Virus record (IMG/VR): IMGVR_UViG_3300005253_000231
Coordinates: 1-24,638 of that record
DNA from: a virus
DNA: 24,638 nucleotides
Strand: one strand, 5' to 3'
Shown: positions 1 through 7,958 of the stretch, one piece after another
Layout: the number at the start of each line of letters is the position of its first letter
How positions within the stretch are numbered: the stretch's first letter is position 1
Notes under the pieces: model-generated
What the model saw: the letters and a program-made list of their open reading frames with translations, nothing else
What the model was told of the DNA's origin: nothing
Database searches by the model: none
Made by a program: the position numbers and the translations under genes

Positions 1-332
1 CCGTCAACATCCATGACAACCGTCCCAGAAGTATTAGCAACAGATGGGAGCCACCGAACGCGACCCCCGGTGATGTAACTTCTGATATCTTCTTTGGGGG
101 CAACTGTCGTAAGAGTTTGAGCGTTGGCAGTCCCGGCACCAGTGAAATAATCTGAAGCTCCACACATCATGGCAATCGCCGCTGCCATTTGACTGCCATC
201 TCCTGCGCTAAGGGAAATCCCTAGTCCTTGAATAATGGTCTGCATTTCTGTAGGAATTTGGATAAATTCTGTTGCAGGCAATTGCCCATTCGGAGGACCA
301 GCACCGTCAAGTTTTCCAGTTAGATCTTGCAT
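1..332 (-). CDS. Tail fibre N-terminus (partial; runs off the left edge)
   Basis: The gene starts at ATG 332 with AGGAG 5 bases upstream and is open to the edge of the window, giving the first 110 residues. The start reads MQDLTGKLDGAGPPNG and continues with TEFIQIPTEMQTIIQGLGIS and LSAGDGSQMAAAIAMMCGAS, a beginning typical of Mu/P2-type tail fibres and collar-like proteins that first attach to the baseplate through a helical segment. Later comes the strand-rich GGRVRWLPSVANTSGTVVMD. In Mu the gene at this position encodes the receptor-binding fibre, whose distal part determines host range. That part is outside the window, so no receptor can be guessed. Confidence 0.85.
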   Translation of the reverse strand, partial: MQDLTGKLDGAGPPNGQLPATEFIQIPTEMQTIIQGLGISLSAGDGSQMAAAIAMMCGASDYFTGAGTANAQTLTTVAPKEDIRSYITGGRVRWLPSVANTSGTVVMDVD

Positions 333-340
333 TGTTTCTC

Positions 341-955
341 CTATACCTCTATAACGATGATGTCGTTAGTTGCTGGCTTGAGCTTCGTAAACAAACATTC
401 CATTTCCTCTTTACTTGGATTCGTAAATGGGATAGGAAAATCAAGTGGGAAAGTCAGGTCTGCTGGAACTACGACACGAATGACAATTGTATTCCTTGCA
501 GTTTTCACGTCAGCGAAATCGGCTGGAATAGCGAATGGTGGCGAAGCAGTTCCATATCCACCATCACCAGGAGGGACATGATCAATACCACTGTTTACTT
601 CTATGGAGAGGCCGAACAGAGCTGCAAGCGTAACGAAATCTGCAGGTGTCTGAACACCAAGAGAAGCAAGTTTAATGACAATGTTCCTACGCCTTATGAT
701 TGGATTAGAATGCTCTCTAAAGCACTCATCAGGAATCTTTAGCGCAGACTCCCACTCATCAAGGAACAGTTCGGTCTCGTCTGGTATGCTGTCAAACAAA
801 AGGTTTATCGTGTCATAGACACGTATATTCTCTTTTGCCATACCGCGAAGAATCAAATTCGCGACATGACCAACGATACGAAATGTGATCCAAGCTTTTC
901 CACCTGGCATGAACCTGGCTATGATCTTCGTTTCTACATCTACACTTCTGCTCAT
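341..955 (-). CDS. Baseplate/tail protein (Mu gp48 / DUF2313-like)
   Basis: This 204-residue protein lies after the J-like gene, where Mu gp48 and P2 gpI type proteins lie, and bridges the baseplate to the tail fibres. Family signs are a start with FMPGGKAW (about 15-22), an LFDSIPDETELFLDEWESAL stretch (about 53-72, with the D-E-W-E-x-x-L-x-h-P pattern), a paired arginine run near NPIIRRRNIVI and a later ASLGVQTPADFVTLAALFGL (about 97-116). The C-terminal 85 residues include a proline-rich linker (DHVPPGDGGYG) and a beta-rich end (VVPADLTFPLDFPIP, PATNDIIVIEV), an additional domain. The stop lies 8 bases before the fibre start. The overlap with the upstream gene is ATGA. Confidence 0.86.
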   Translation of the reverse strand: MSRSVDVETKIIARFMPGGKAWITFRIVGHVANLILRGMAKENIRVYDTINLLFDSIPDETELFLDEWESALKIPDECFREHSNPIIRRRNIVIKLASLGVQTPADFVTLAALFGLSIEVNSGIDHVPPGDGGYGTASPPFAIPADFADVKTARNTIVIRVVVPADLTFPLDFPIPFTNPSKEEMECLFTKLKPATNDIIVIEV

Positions 956-2268
956 GGCGGTGTCACCGTTCCGAGAGTTACGAGTTGCGCCGAGGTCGTG
1001 GTGATATCACCTGTAGGCGTTGACAGTGTGAAAGTTTCAACCGTATCGCCATTGCTGGTATCAACCGTATTAGCAATCGCAGAACGGTAGACATCTTCGT
1101 CAACGTCAACTCCAACCTCTGGAACTTCTTCAAAAAATTGCTGAAGCCTTGCGCTTACTGCCGCGAACATCGAGTCAGTTGCTGGCTGAAGATCAGTGAA
1201 AGTGAAGTCCTGTGAAAGCTCAGAAGGAGCGCTGACAATCACATCTGCGTCAGAAGTCGTAGCTGGCTTAATCTCCAATAGCTTGTTTTTCGCAGTAGTG
1301 ATTTCAGGAGCAGAAGGTATTGGACTAGAGTCTTTGTCTCGTGTGAAGTACACAGTGACTTGACCGACTGCCGGAGTGATCTCTTTTACGAAAACTCTCG
1401 TAATGCCAGTGACCAATTTCATTTGAGCGATGATGTCTGAGACATTGAAGTGTGCGACTGGATTCTGTAATCGCTCAAGAAATCGTACACGGAATTCTGT
1501 ATCAATCTCCTGCTTAGCTCCACCTTCTACGGGGAGCTGAAACAAAACTGAAGCTTCGTCAGTGACCCCGGTGATCGGTGTTTCCAGTGTCATCACCACA
1601 TCGGTAAGCTGATTTTGTGGATCACCATACTTTACGGATGTGACACTAACGAGAGCGAAAAAGGCACCGTATGTGAGAGTCCCTGTTGCTGGGGTTGCCG
1701 GAGTTCCGGCAACTTCATATGTAAATGTCCTGTTCCCAGTAACAATGATATCTGGATTCACAAGGTTATACTCAGCTTCGTTCGCACCGTTAATCGTAAT
1801 TTGCGCATTCGATGCGAAAAAGTGATTCGCAGTAGTCGTTACCTCCGCAACAGATCCTGAGCGTGTAATCGAAACAATGGAATTATCTACGGGGACTCCA
1901 GCAGTTGTCAAAGAGTCAACTGTATAAGACTTATCCCCGACTTTGAAAACCGTTCCTGGAGGTATGAGTATACCTAGACCTGTAAACGCATGGATTCTTC
2001 CAGTGGCTTGAGTTGCGGCCAATCGAACTATTCCCCATATTGCAGCCCATCGCGCAAGAAATTCACCGGTTGCTGTGTCAGGAAGTTGCTGCAAGGCCGT
2101 TTGAGAAAGAGCTTTGTAGAATTCGAATGTCCGATTGCTTAATCCGCTAATCATTCCACCAAGCCAAGCCATCGAAAGAAATGGATTGCTCGAACCCAAC
2201 TCTCGCTGAACATCTACTTTAGTTCGCTGAGAAATCTCAGTCGCATTTTCAGGAGTATTAATCGCCAT
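952..2268 (-). CDS. Baseplate J-like protein (Mu gp47-like), with an inserted beta module
   Basis: This is a wedge protein of the baseplate J family. In 438 residues, the N-terminal helical part (TEISQRTKVDVQRELGSSNP, then LARWAAIWGIVRLAATQATG, about 10-90) is followed by the GTVFKVGDKSYTVDSL segment. An inserted small beta domain lies at about 130-200, with VSITRSGSVAEVTTTANHFF, QITINGANEAEYNL and FTYEVAGTPATPATGTL. The J-core continues (VTDVVMTLETPITGVTDEA-like stretch, ETEFRVRFLERLQNP-like helix, and FVKEITPAVGQVTVYFTRDK). The C-terminal region ends with DTSNGDTVETFTLSTPTGDI, the usual final strands. The ATGA overlap with the gp48-like gene and contact with gp46 match the Mu order. The insert type is widespread in phage structural proteins. 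Confidence 0.9.
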   Translation of the reverse strand: MAINTPENATEISQRTKVDVQRELGSSNPFLSMAWLGGMISGLSNRTFEFYKALSQTALQQLPDTATGEFLARWAAIWGIVRLAATQATGRIHAFTGLGILIPPGTVFKVGDKSYTVDSLTTAGVPVDNSIVSITRSGSVAEVTTTANHFFASNAQITINGANEAEYNLVNPDIIVTGNRTFTYEVAGTPATPATGTLTYGAFFALVSVTSVKYGDPQNQLTDVVMTLETPITGVTDEASVLFQLPVEGGAKQEIDTEFRVRFLERLQNPVAHFNVSDIIAQMKLVTGITRVFVKEITPAVGQVTVYFTRDKDSSPIPSAPEITTAKNKLLEIKPATTSDADVIVSAPSELSQDFTFTDLQPATDSMFAAVSARLQQFFEEVPEVGVDVDEDVYRSAIANTVDTSNGDTVETFTLSTPTGDITTTSAQLVTLGTVTPP

Positions 2269-2718
2269 TTACTTCCCCGTATTCTCCCAAAGATTAAAGT
2301 ATCTAAGAAATACAGAAGAATCAGGACGAATGATTTCAACTGCAATTTGAATACCTTCATGAGTGCCGGAAGAGTCTACACGCACAGAGAGTGCTAGTTC
2401 TTCTTCGACCATTTTTGAAAGTGCTTGAAGCGCATATTCTTCTGAGAGATTAACATTAGCTGGAGTAACATCCGCTTGATCAAGAAGCCATAGCTTTGAA
2501 CCCATCTCAAAGCCTGGAGTTTCTTCGTTACCAATCCACCCTCTACGATTTTCTGAAGTCGCAACTTCACTTCCATCTGCGCGAATATCTGTGAACAATG
2601 CTACGATGATATATGTTTCAAACGCGTCTTCTGTTTCAATGTCCCCATCTTCAGTTAGCGTCATCGTCCAGATATTGTCTGAGTCTAGAGTAAGCTTCGC
2701 ATCGATGCCAGTGCTCAT
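2269..2718 (-). CDS. Baseplate wedge protein (Mu gp46-like)
   Basis: This 149-residue protein belongs to the GP46 baseplate family (functional equivalent of gp25/gpW-type wedges). Clear signatures are an EDAFETYIIVALFTDIRADG stretch (about 30-49), RRGWIGNE (58-65) and GSKLWLLDQADVT (73-85), then EEYALQALSKMVEEELALSV, the order conserved in Mu-like phages. It starts in an ATGA overlap with the spike gene, and its TAA directly abuts the ATG of the gp47-like gene, with GGGGAAG as ribosome-binding site for that next gene. The protein connects tube, sheath and the wedge arms. Confidence 0.9.
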   Translation of the reverse strand: MSTGIDAKLTLDSDNIWTMTLTEDGDIETEDAFETYIIVALFTDIRADGSEVATSENRRGWIGNEETPGFEMGSKLWLLDQADVTPANVNLSEEYALQALSKMVEEELALSVRVDSSGTHEGIQIAVEIIRPDSSVFLRYFNLWENTGK

Positions 2719-3212
2719 GTGCCCATTCCCTCGACTCTTGCTTTTAACGCAACCATCAATGCTTTGAACGCTGCCGTCGTTGGTCGATCACCAGAATGAG
2801 TTACTTCTAAGTCATGCATTGACTGGATCATTTCTGCGAGTATAGCGATAACTTCTTCACCACCAAAATTTCCTTCAAACAATGCGCCATTCATGACGAG
2901 ATTGCCCGTAGTCGTTACTTCAAGATCACCGTTAGCCTTGAAATGAACCTTCGCTCCAGTAGTTGGGTTGAATATCCCAGAGTCATTCTTTGCTTGTGCT
3001 GGTCTATTCGTCGGGTCATCAGGCCAAACTACACGTTGTTCATTGCCGCCAACTCTTTCAAGTCTAGCCATGCAATCATCTGGATTCCCGAATACTCCAT
3101 ACCCGTACCATCCAATTGCGTCAACTGGCTTGCCATGATATTGAATCTTATGTTTCGGAAAGTCACGTGTGCCGTCGTCTTCCTTTATGACATGTACGAA
3201 TTTTTCAGACAT
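2715..3212 (-). CDS. Baseplate spike/assembly protein (Mu gp45-like)
   Basis: This protein is about 165 residues from ATG 3212, which overlaps the hub stop by 8 bases and follows GAGG at 9 bases. An in-frame ATG at 3242 would overlap the hub by 38 bases and is less likely. Segments matching the gp45 family are FPKHKIQYHGKPVDAIGWYG, GVFGNPDDCMARLERVGGNE (where Mu-like proteins carry an E-x-V-Y/H pattern), and a beta-helical tail region VHFKANGDLEVTTTGNLVMN. In Mu the protein trimerises to form the membrane-puncturing tip. A final helix (IIQSMHDLEV..., FKALMVALKARVEG) follows the spike repeat, an addition to the usual end. The stop overlaps the next start (ATGA). Confidence 0.8.
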   Translation of the reverse strand: MSEKFVHVIKEDDGTRDFPKHKIQYHGKPVDAIGWYGYGVFGNPDDCMARLERVGGNEQRVVWPDDPTNRPAQAKNDSGIFNPTTGAKVHFKANGDLEVTTTGNLVMNGALFEGNFGGEEVIAILAEMIQSMHDLEVTHSGDRPTTAAFKALMVALKARVEGMGT

Positions 3213-4350
3213 TCCCAATAGCCTCAAGTTGATACACATCACGATTTACGAAACGCAAATTCGAAGAATGCCCGCTATCTTTATCAAGGCTAAATATGAC
3301 TTTGTCTAAAATCATTTCTTCCTTCAGTCCGCCTTTCACGACGAACTCATCAACTACTGGGAGAATAGTTCCTACAGCCCAATTCTTACCTGTCTGGTTC
3401 TTGTACCCATCAACATTACATTGATAAAATCTTCCACGTGCTCGGCGAATAGCAAGCTCCCATGCAGAACGATCCTGAGCTTCTCCTTCAGAGCTTGCTA
3501 CTTCACTTTCGAAAACTAGCTGTCGTGTCTGCCGAACCTGCGCATCAGTTGCAATGCCACGATTATCAACAATTTTCCCAGCGGTAACAGAACCTGATTC
3601 ATTTGCTGCGATAATATTGAACTGACTAATGTCGATATATTTACCAAACCTTTTCAGACCGCTATCCTTGAACGTGTAGGTTAGGACGTTGTTGTTGTCA
3701 TCACCATCAATGTGAGTAATGGCTGCGTCAATTTCTTTCCCAGAAGCACGAGTAACCATTAGATCACCATTAGCTGTTGGAACAAGCAACGAGTGACGTT
3801 TTAGCGCGAGACCCATAACGTAATCTAATGCTTTCCCTCCAGGCTCTGGCGTAGCAAGGTCTTCAGCTTCAGTGAATAGTTGCAACTCCCGTGCTACCTT
3901 ACCACTAAATCCCGTAGCCCAATTCTCTAATCCGTAGAAACGAACATACTCGCCACCGACATCATCTATAACTTTGACATCAAGTCCAAGATGATTGATC
4001 ACATGCTCAATGCAACGCTGTAACGAAACCGGAGGTCTTAAATCTCCGAGTACATTGATTCGACTATCAACTAGATCCGCCAATTTATCACGTCCAACAA
4101 TAGCGATTTTATGAGAGCTCTTAGTCCCACTAGTTGTGATCTCTTCAACGAACCCAGTTAAAAATTTCTCTTCTCCAATGTATATCTTACACTTGTCGTC
4201 ACGCTTAAAAGGTACATGCTGCTTCGAGTCTGAAACTGCATCAAGGACGAATGAACGTGAAAGCTCGCGCAATGAAGCAGTAGCATTCATCCCAGTGAAT
4301 CCAGAATACTGCTTTCCGTTTACCTCGATGACAACATTTCTATCACTCAT
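3205..4350 (-). CDS. Baseplate hub protein (Mu gpP / T4 gp27-like)
   Basis: This is the trimeric hub that links the tube to the spike. The 381 residues start with NVVIEVNGKQYSGFTGMNAT and SLRELSRSFVLDAV, then KCKIYIGEEKFLTGFVEEIT (about 52-71) and HKIAIVGRDKLADLVD, typical of the gpP/gpD hub family in which an N-terminal beta-barrel is followed by the VxGR-x-x-x-DLVDS motif. The remainder includes ALDYVMGLALKRHSLLVPTA and a late domain with the RARGRFYQCNVDGY and VDEFVVKGGLKEEMILDKVI segments. It overlaps the gpN-like gene by ATGA and is followed by the spike gene, the invariant Mu order. Confidence 0.88.
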   Translation of the reverse strand: MSDRNVVIEVNGKQYSGFTGMNATASLRELSRSFVLDAVSDSKQHVPFKRDDKCKIYIGEEKFLTGFVEEITTSGTKSSHKIAIVGRDKLADLVDSRINVLGDLRPPVSLQRCIEHVINHLGLDVKVIDDVGGEYVRFYGLENWATGFSGKVARELQLFTEAEDLATPEPGGKALDYVMGLALKRHSLLVPTANGDLMVTRASGKEIDAAITHIDGDDNNNVLTYTFKDSGLKRFGKYIDISQFNIIAANESGSVTAGKIVDNRGIATDAQVRQTRQLVFESEVASSEGEAQDRSAWELAIRRARGRFYQCNVDGYKNQTGKNWAVGTILPVVDEFVVKGGLKEEMILDKVIFSLDKDSGHSSNLRFVNRDVYQLEAIGNV

Positions 4351-5555
4351 GCTGTAAGTATCTTAATCGTTCCAGAGATATCGTCTGAGTGCTGATATCC
4401 ATTTAACTCAGTGATTGAATCACCCAACTCTGAACTTCCGTAATATTGATATGCAAGCAATCTTGCAGAAGTCGGGGTGCTTTCAATTTCAATAATTCTT
4501 CGCGCAGTTATTCTCGCTTCATCAAAAACTTTTTGAGCTGCAAAGCGCAGGTCCGTAAGAGACGCATCCTGTGATAGGCTCGCAAACTGATCCTCAAGTA
4601 TTTCGTTTATCTCATCAATCTCTTCTACAGTTTCGAATTCAATTAATGAAGCCTGAAGGTACGCTTGACTAATCGCTAATATGTTTACACCATTGTTGAT
4701 TGCTTCCTTATTCGCGGCTCTCTCGATGCTCACTGCTGTCTGAATACTTGTGTCTACACTCCCTTCCCCGAAACCAAACAGGTTCACTAGAGTCCCGAAG
4801 GTTCCACGAACAGAAGTATAGAGACCACCGATTGACTGAATGCTATTGGTTAATCCATCAGCTATACGTTGCGGAGTCGCAACAAGACCAGCAATGTCCG
4901 AAGAAAGATTACCGATGCCAGTGTTGAATTCGTCAAGCTTATCGAGCGCTATATTCGTTTTTTCTGCGGCCTTTTTGATAGCGTCAATTGCATCGCCTAC
5001 AGTTTCCATCGCATCAGCAAAATTGCCTGAGTTCTCAACTCCAAAACCTTCTGCGATACTAGCGTTCGTTTGTTCATCAAGGCTATTCGAGAGAGCATTT
5101 ACTTCGTCAATAGAGGCCGGTGCCTTAACTACAATTTCGTCAATGCTTGAAATCTCAAGGGTGAATGTAACAGGTGTCAGACCAATGAATTGCTCAGACT
5201 CTTCTATTTCCCATTCAGAGCATATTGCTGCTGGAATATCCGGACCAAACGGATTTACGAATATGCCTGGAGTAGACATCGCAAATGCGCTCAGTAAATT
5301 CTCTTTCATCTCAAAGTATGAAGGATTCTCCGACATCTCGCCCTCATTGTCTAGGACAAACCTCGCTGAGATGAATCCAGCTACTGAATAGATGTTATCA
5401 TTATTTCCAAGGTCCTCAACCTTCTGCTTGCTTGAGTTAAGAATCTTTTTACGAGCAAGCGCTTTCCCTCCACCAGTCGTTACTTTAGTGGCGAACAAAG
5501 TTGCACCATGAAACTTAGCAAGTTTCAATTTGCTTTTCAAGTCAGTGACTGCCAT
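4347..5555 (-). CDS. Baseplate protein, Mu gpN-like (DNA circularisation N-terminal family)
   Basis: This protein has a 402-residue length. Its N-terminal 130 residues match the gpN/DNA-circularisation family pattern: FHGATLFATKVTTGGGKALA (about 15-34), a VEDLG motif (about 46-50), IYSVAGFISARFVLDNEGEM and a segment with NPFGPDIPAAICSEWEIEES, then FIGLTPVTFTLEI. The rest is helical with low-complexity regions (DAMETVGDAIDAIKKAAEK, ETVEEIDEINEILEDQF). In Mu this protein forms part of the baseplate around the hub. Despite the family name, DNA circularisation is not its established role here. It lies immediately after the tape measure, and its stop overlaps the hub gene ATG (ATGA), matching the Mu N-P order. 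Confidence 0.82.
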   Translation of the reverse strand: MAVTDLKSKLKLAKFHGATLFATKVTTGGGKALARKKILNSSKQKVEDLGNNDNIYSVAGFISARFVLDNEGEMSENPSYFEMKENLLSAFAMSTPGIFVNPFGPDIPAAICSEWEIEESEQFIGLTPVTFTLEISSIDEIVVKAPASIDEVNALSNSLDEQTNASIAEGFGVENSGNFADAMETVGDAIDAIKKAAEKTNIALDKLDEFNTGIGNLSSDIAGLVATPQRIADGLTNSIQSIGGLYTSVRGTFGTLVNLFGFGEGSVDTSIQTAVSIERAANKEAINNGVNILAISQAYLQASLIEFETVEEIDEINEILEDQFASLSQDASLTDLRFAAQKVFDEARITARRIIEIESTPTSARLLAYQYYGSSELGDSITELNGYQHSDDISGTIKILTA

Positions 5556-5556
5556 T

Positions 5557-6927
5557 TCAATTCCCGTATGCCGTGGAATAATTGCCAGTGTCGATTATCG
5601 TATTGCCTTCCGTACGAGTGTCAACCTCCTTGATCACACCGGGCTCAGCCTCAATCACGATCTTAACTTCAGACTTGTTCTCAATCATCGCGTTGTCGAT
5701 GCTACCAACGAGCTTGTGGGTAGTGTCTGACAATCCGAGGAACTCAAATCCACCAACGATAAGATCCTTAATTTGTGCGAACTTGTTGATAATGCCGCCC
5801 AAGACACCTTCAAGAATTGGCCCGATCGTACTCCAATACTTCACCATAAGTTTGCCAGCTACAATAAGAGCAAGCACGGCAGCGACAGCGATAGTGACGG
5901 GCCAGAACGCAAACGAGAATGATATGCCGAGATATGCAAGCCCGATTTTCAACATTGCAATCGTCGCTATCAGTCCACCAAGCGCAATCATTAGTGGCCC
6001 AAGGACAATAAGGATTCCAGCGAGTGCGATCCCAGTCTTCATGATTCCAGGATGAGCCTTCGCCCATGCAGGAAACCATTCCTGGAATTCTTTCAAGTGC
6101 TTTGTCATACTTACGATCGTAAGATCTATCCCTGTGGTCTCACGAATAGCGTCACCGATGACTGCCATCGACATCGTGATATTATCGCTTAAAGTTGAGA
6201 TCAATCCTGGGAATGTATTCGACATCTTGAGCATCATGTCGTGGAAGAGGCCGCCCTTCTTCGTCATGCTTTGGAGGGCGGCGTCAAGATGAGCGAATGT
6301 CATCTTGCCCTTCGCGAAGAGCTTGATGATCTGATCTTTGGTCTTGCCCATCGTCTTCGTCATGGCTGGCCAAAGGTTGATGTTCTTCTCCAAGAACTGA
6401 GTCATTACCTCCATGCTGAACTTGCTTGACTTACCTTTCAAGAAAGGTTGGGCTACTTCTGCTATCGACTTATTAACTCCAGCCGCGATATCTCCTAGAG
6501 TCTTAAGTCGAGCTGTAAGTTCACTTGCCTTGAATCCGACACTTAGCAGACCAGTCGCTACGCCAGAGACTCCTTCAAGTTGGAACGGCGTGCTTGCGGT
6601 AAAAGCGATAACTGATTTCAAAGCCTGCTGACCCGCTTTAGCACTTCCCGTCATCGTCTCAAACGCAACACCTATCTGTTCAATCTCCCCGGACTTCTTC
6701 AGCGCGAGTATCCCAAACGCAAGGATCCCGGCCCCCAACAAACTGACTTTCGCGCCAGCACCAGATATTGAGGAGCCGAGAGCCTTGTAACTCTTTGAAG
6801 CTTCTTTTGCGTTCTTGGCAGAAGCCCTCACGGATTTGGAGAATTTCTTGGTTGCGTTTCTCGCCTTGTTCACTACTCGGGAGTAATGATCGCCAGCAAC
6901 GAAATTAACTACCGCTTTGAACCCCAT
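5557..6927 (-). CDS. Tail tape measure protein (short)
   Basis: This protein sets tail length and is ejected during infection. At 456 residues it is short for a contractile tail. Features are a basic N-terminus with a coiled-coil-like alanine/lysine helix (about 15-50), a glycine-rich hydrophobic segment (about 51-77), and the typical tape-measure stretch AFETMTGSAKAGQQALKSV with FTASTPFQLEGVSG (about 109-122). An amphipathic middle is followed by a long hydrophobic block with several membrane-like segments (about 296-358) and a beta-like C-terminus (VKIVIEAEPGVIKEVDTR). The ATG has AAAGG 8 bases upstream, inside the end of the chaperone extension. The baseplate genes follow directly. The small length implies a short tail if the usual proportionality holds. 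Confidence 0.88.
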   Translation of the reverse strand: MGFKAVVNFVAGDHYSRVVNKARNATKKFSKSVRASAKNAKEASKSYKALGSSISGAGAKVSLLGAGILAFGILALKKSGEIEQIGVAFETMTGSAKAGQQALKSVIAFTASTPFQLEGVSGVATGLLSVGFKASELTARLKTLGDIAAGVNKSIAEVAQPFLKGKSSKFSMEVMTQFLEKNINLWPAMTKTMGKTKDQIIKLFAKGKMTFAHLDAALQSMTKKGGLFHDMMLKMSNTFPGLISTLSDNITMSMAVIGDAIRETTGIDLTIVSMTKHLKEFQEWFPAWAKAHPGIMKTGIALAGILIVLGPLMIALGGLIATIAMLKIGLAYLGISFSFAFWPVTIAVAAVLALIVAGKLMVKYWSTIGPILEGVLGGIINKFAQIKDLIVGGFEFLGLSDTTHKLVGSIDNAMIENKSEVKIVIEAEPGVIKEVDTRTEGNTIIDTGNYSTAYGN

Positions 6928-7169
6928 GATCTATGCCTTTCTGCTTCTTGCTTCTGCTTCTGTTGAATCTTGACCATCTTGTTGCGTACGAAATAAAGTT
7001 CTTCGATCGGCATATCAAGTAGATCCTCGTACGAAAACCCCTTGAACAGAGCAGCCATCTCGACTACGTTTTCGATGAGGCTTTCTTCTGTTTCATCAAT
7101 ACCGATCGAACGATAAAATTCACCATGTATGAACCAATCATTCGTTCGGAATCTTCCATGCTCATTCTG
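6909..7169 (-). CDS. Tail assembly chaperone -1 frame extension (GT-like product, needs ribosomal frameshift)
   Basis: In the -1 frame relative to the chaperone, the sequence is open from a TGA at 7170-7172 to TAG at 6909-6911 (86 codons) and contains no well-placed start. Its sequence from RSIGIDETEESLIENVVEMA through GFSYEDLLDMPIEELYFVRN to a charged helix looks like real protein, and it fills the space between the chaperone stop (7064) and the tape measure start (6927), overlapping the latter by 19 bases. Phage chaperones of this position nearly always make a longer product by frameshifting. The fusion point must lie between 7169 and 7064. A TTTT run at 7115-7118, where the Phe codon could slip back one base (giving NF then YRSIGID), is the best candidate I see. 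Confidence 0.7.
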   Translation of the reverse strand, partial: QNEHGRFRTNDWFIHGEFYRSIGIDETEESLIENVVEMAALFKGFSYEDLLDMPIEELYFVRNKMVKIQQKQKQEAERHRSWGSKR

Positions 7170-7549
7170 TCAAATAGCTCTGTGGTCATCTCCACCTTGC
7201 CTTCGATAAATGCTGAACCTCTACACATCAAGGCGCGTGCACGATCGAAAAACTCTCCAAGGTCAACGCTTGAAGAACCAATCAGGATTGCGACTTCCTC
7301 CGGGTCCGGCTCCTCTTCCTTTGTATCCGTTTCGTCCTCAGGTTCTTCAGTCTTCTTTTTCTTGGAATCCTGCTCACCGCTAACCTCATGCAAGGCTCGA
7401 AGAAACTGCTGTTTCAAGAACAGACAGTCTCTTCGGTTCCTCGTAGTTGGCGCTTTCAGGATCACGAGCGTTGCTTCTGAAGTTCCCCCGTCAACTGCAT
7501 ACTGAATTGGTTCTTCAAGCTCAAACTCAATTTCTCTTCGAATTGCCAT
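7064..7549 (-). CDS. Tail assembly chaperone, short (G-like) product
   Basis: This 161-residue protein lies between tube and tape measure, the standard place of the tail assembly chaperone that coats the tape measure during assembly. The N-terminus (IEFELEEPIQYAVDGG) and FLKQQFLRALHEVSG region are followed by a striking lysine run then acidic low-complexity linker (about 62-85, KKKKTEEPEDETDTKEEEPD). A second helical part follows (EVAILIGSSSVDLGEFFDRA, then MEDSERMIGSYMVNFIVRSV), resembling the E/gp41-type chaperones. The C-terminus (VLMKQKKASSKT) is basic and looks less protein-like than the overlapping -1 frame, which supports a frameshifted longer product. The ribosome-binding site GAGGGAG precedes the ATG. 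Confidence 0.82.
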   Translation of the reverse strand: MAIRREIEFELEEPIQYAVDGGTSEATLVILKAPTTRNRRDCLFLKQQFLRALHEVSGEQDSKKKKTEEPEDETDTKEEEPDPEEVAILIGSSSVDLGEFFDRARALMCRGSAFIEGKVEMTTELFDRMSMEDSERMIGSYMVNFIVRSVLMKQKKASSKT

Positions 7550-7565
7550 TGGGCTCCCTCACTTT

Positions 7566-7955
7566 CTAAACGGCAGGATCAGATGAAAACTCGAGCGTGA
7601 TCACAGTGTCGGATCCAAAAGCGACCTCGTAATCCCCCAGCAAAGCAGCTCGAGTGAATGTCTTCAGGACCTCTCCTTCGTCGTTTTTCGCGACAGCCTG
7701 AATAACATTTCGGTTCTTGTTCTTCTTCATTGCCCGAACTTTCTTCACGGTGTCAACCGTTACGGGAACGTCCATCATCACTTTACTGATCTCGGTAGAA
7801 ACATCTTCTGCGTAAAGCTGCTCACTCGTGCCGCCACCAGAAGAAACGGCAGTCATCTGCTGCTCCCCCAGACCTTCAGTATACCTGAACGTATTCGGCA
7901 TGAACTCAAGGTCTTTGTTATTCACAATGGCGCGACAATCGTTGATCTGGATCAT
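7566..7955 (-). CDS. Tail tube protein (Mu gpM-like)
   Basis: This protein is stacked as hexameric rings to form the inner tail tube. At 129 residues it is similar in size to Mu gpM. Features are an N-terminal strand IQINDCRAIVNNKDLEFMPN, FRYTEGLGEQQMTAVSSGGG, YAEDVSTEISKVMMDVPVTV and NDEGEVLKTFTRAALLGDYE before the terminal strand ITLEFSSDPAV. It follows the sheath by three bases with GGGAGGG overlapping the sheath 3' end as a strong ribosome-binding site, consistent with the high copy number a tube protein needs. The next gene, 16 bases away, is the tail assembly chaperone, completing the standard sheath-tube-chaperone-tape measure order. Confidence 0.88.
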   Translation of the reverse strand: MIQINDCRAIVNNKDLEFMPNTFRYTEGLGEQQMTAVSSGGGTSEQLYAEDVSTEISKVMMDVPVTVDTVKKVRAMKKNKNRNVIQAVAKNDEGEVLKTFTRAALLGDYEVAFGSDTVITLEFSSDPAV

Positions 7956-7958
7956 CGA

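Noticed and set aside
272-742. Plus-strand open frame of 156 codons over the gp48-like gene
   Set aside because: It overlaps a confident baseplate gene and the fibre start on the opposite strand. Its composition is not protein-like.
4840-5391. Plus-strand open frame of 183 codons
   Set aside because: It is a serine/isoleucine-rich shadow of the gpN-like gene, with no ribosome-binding site or conserved motif.
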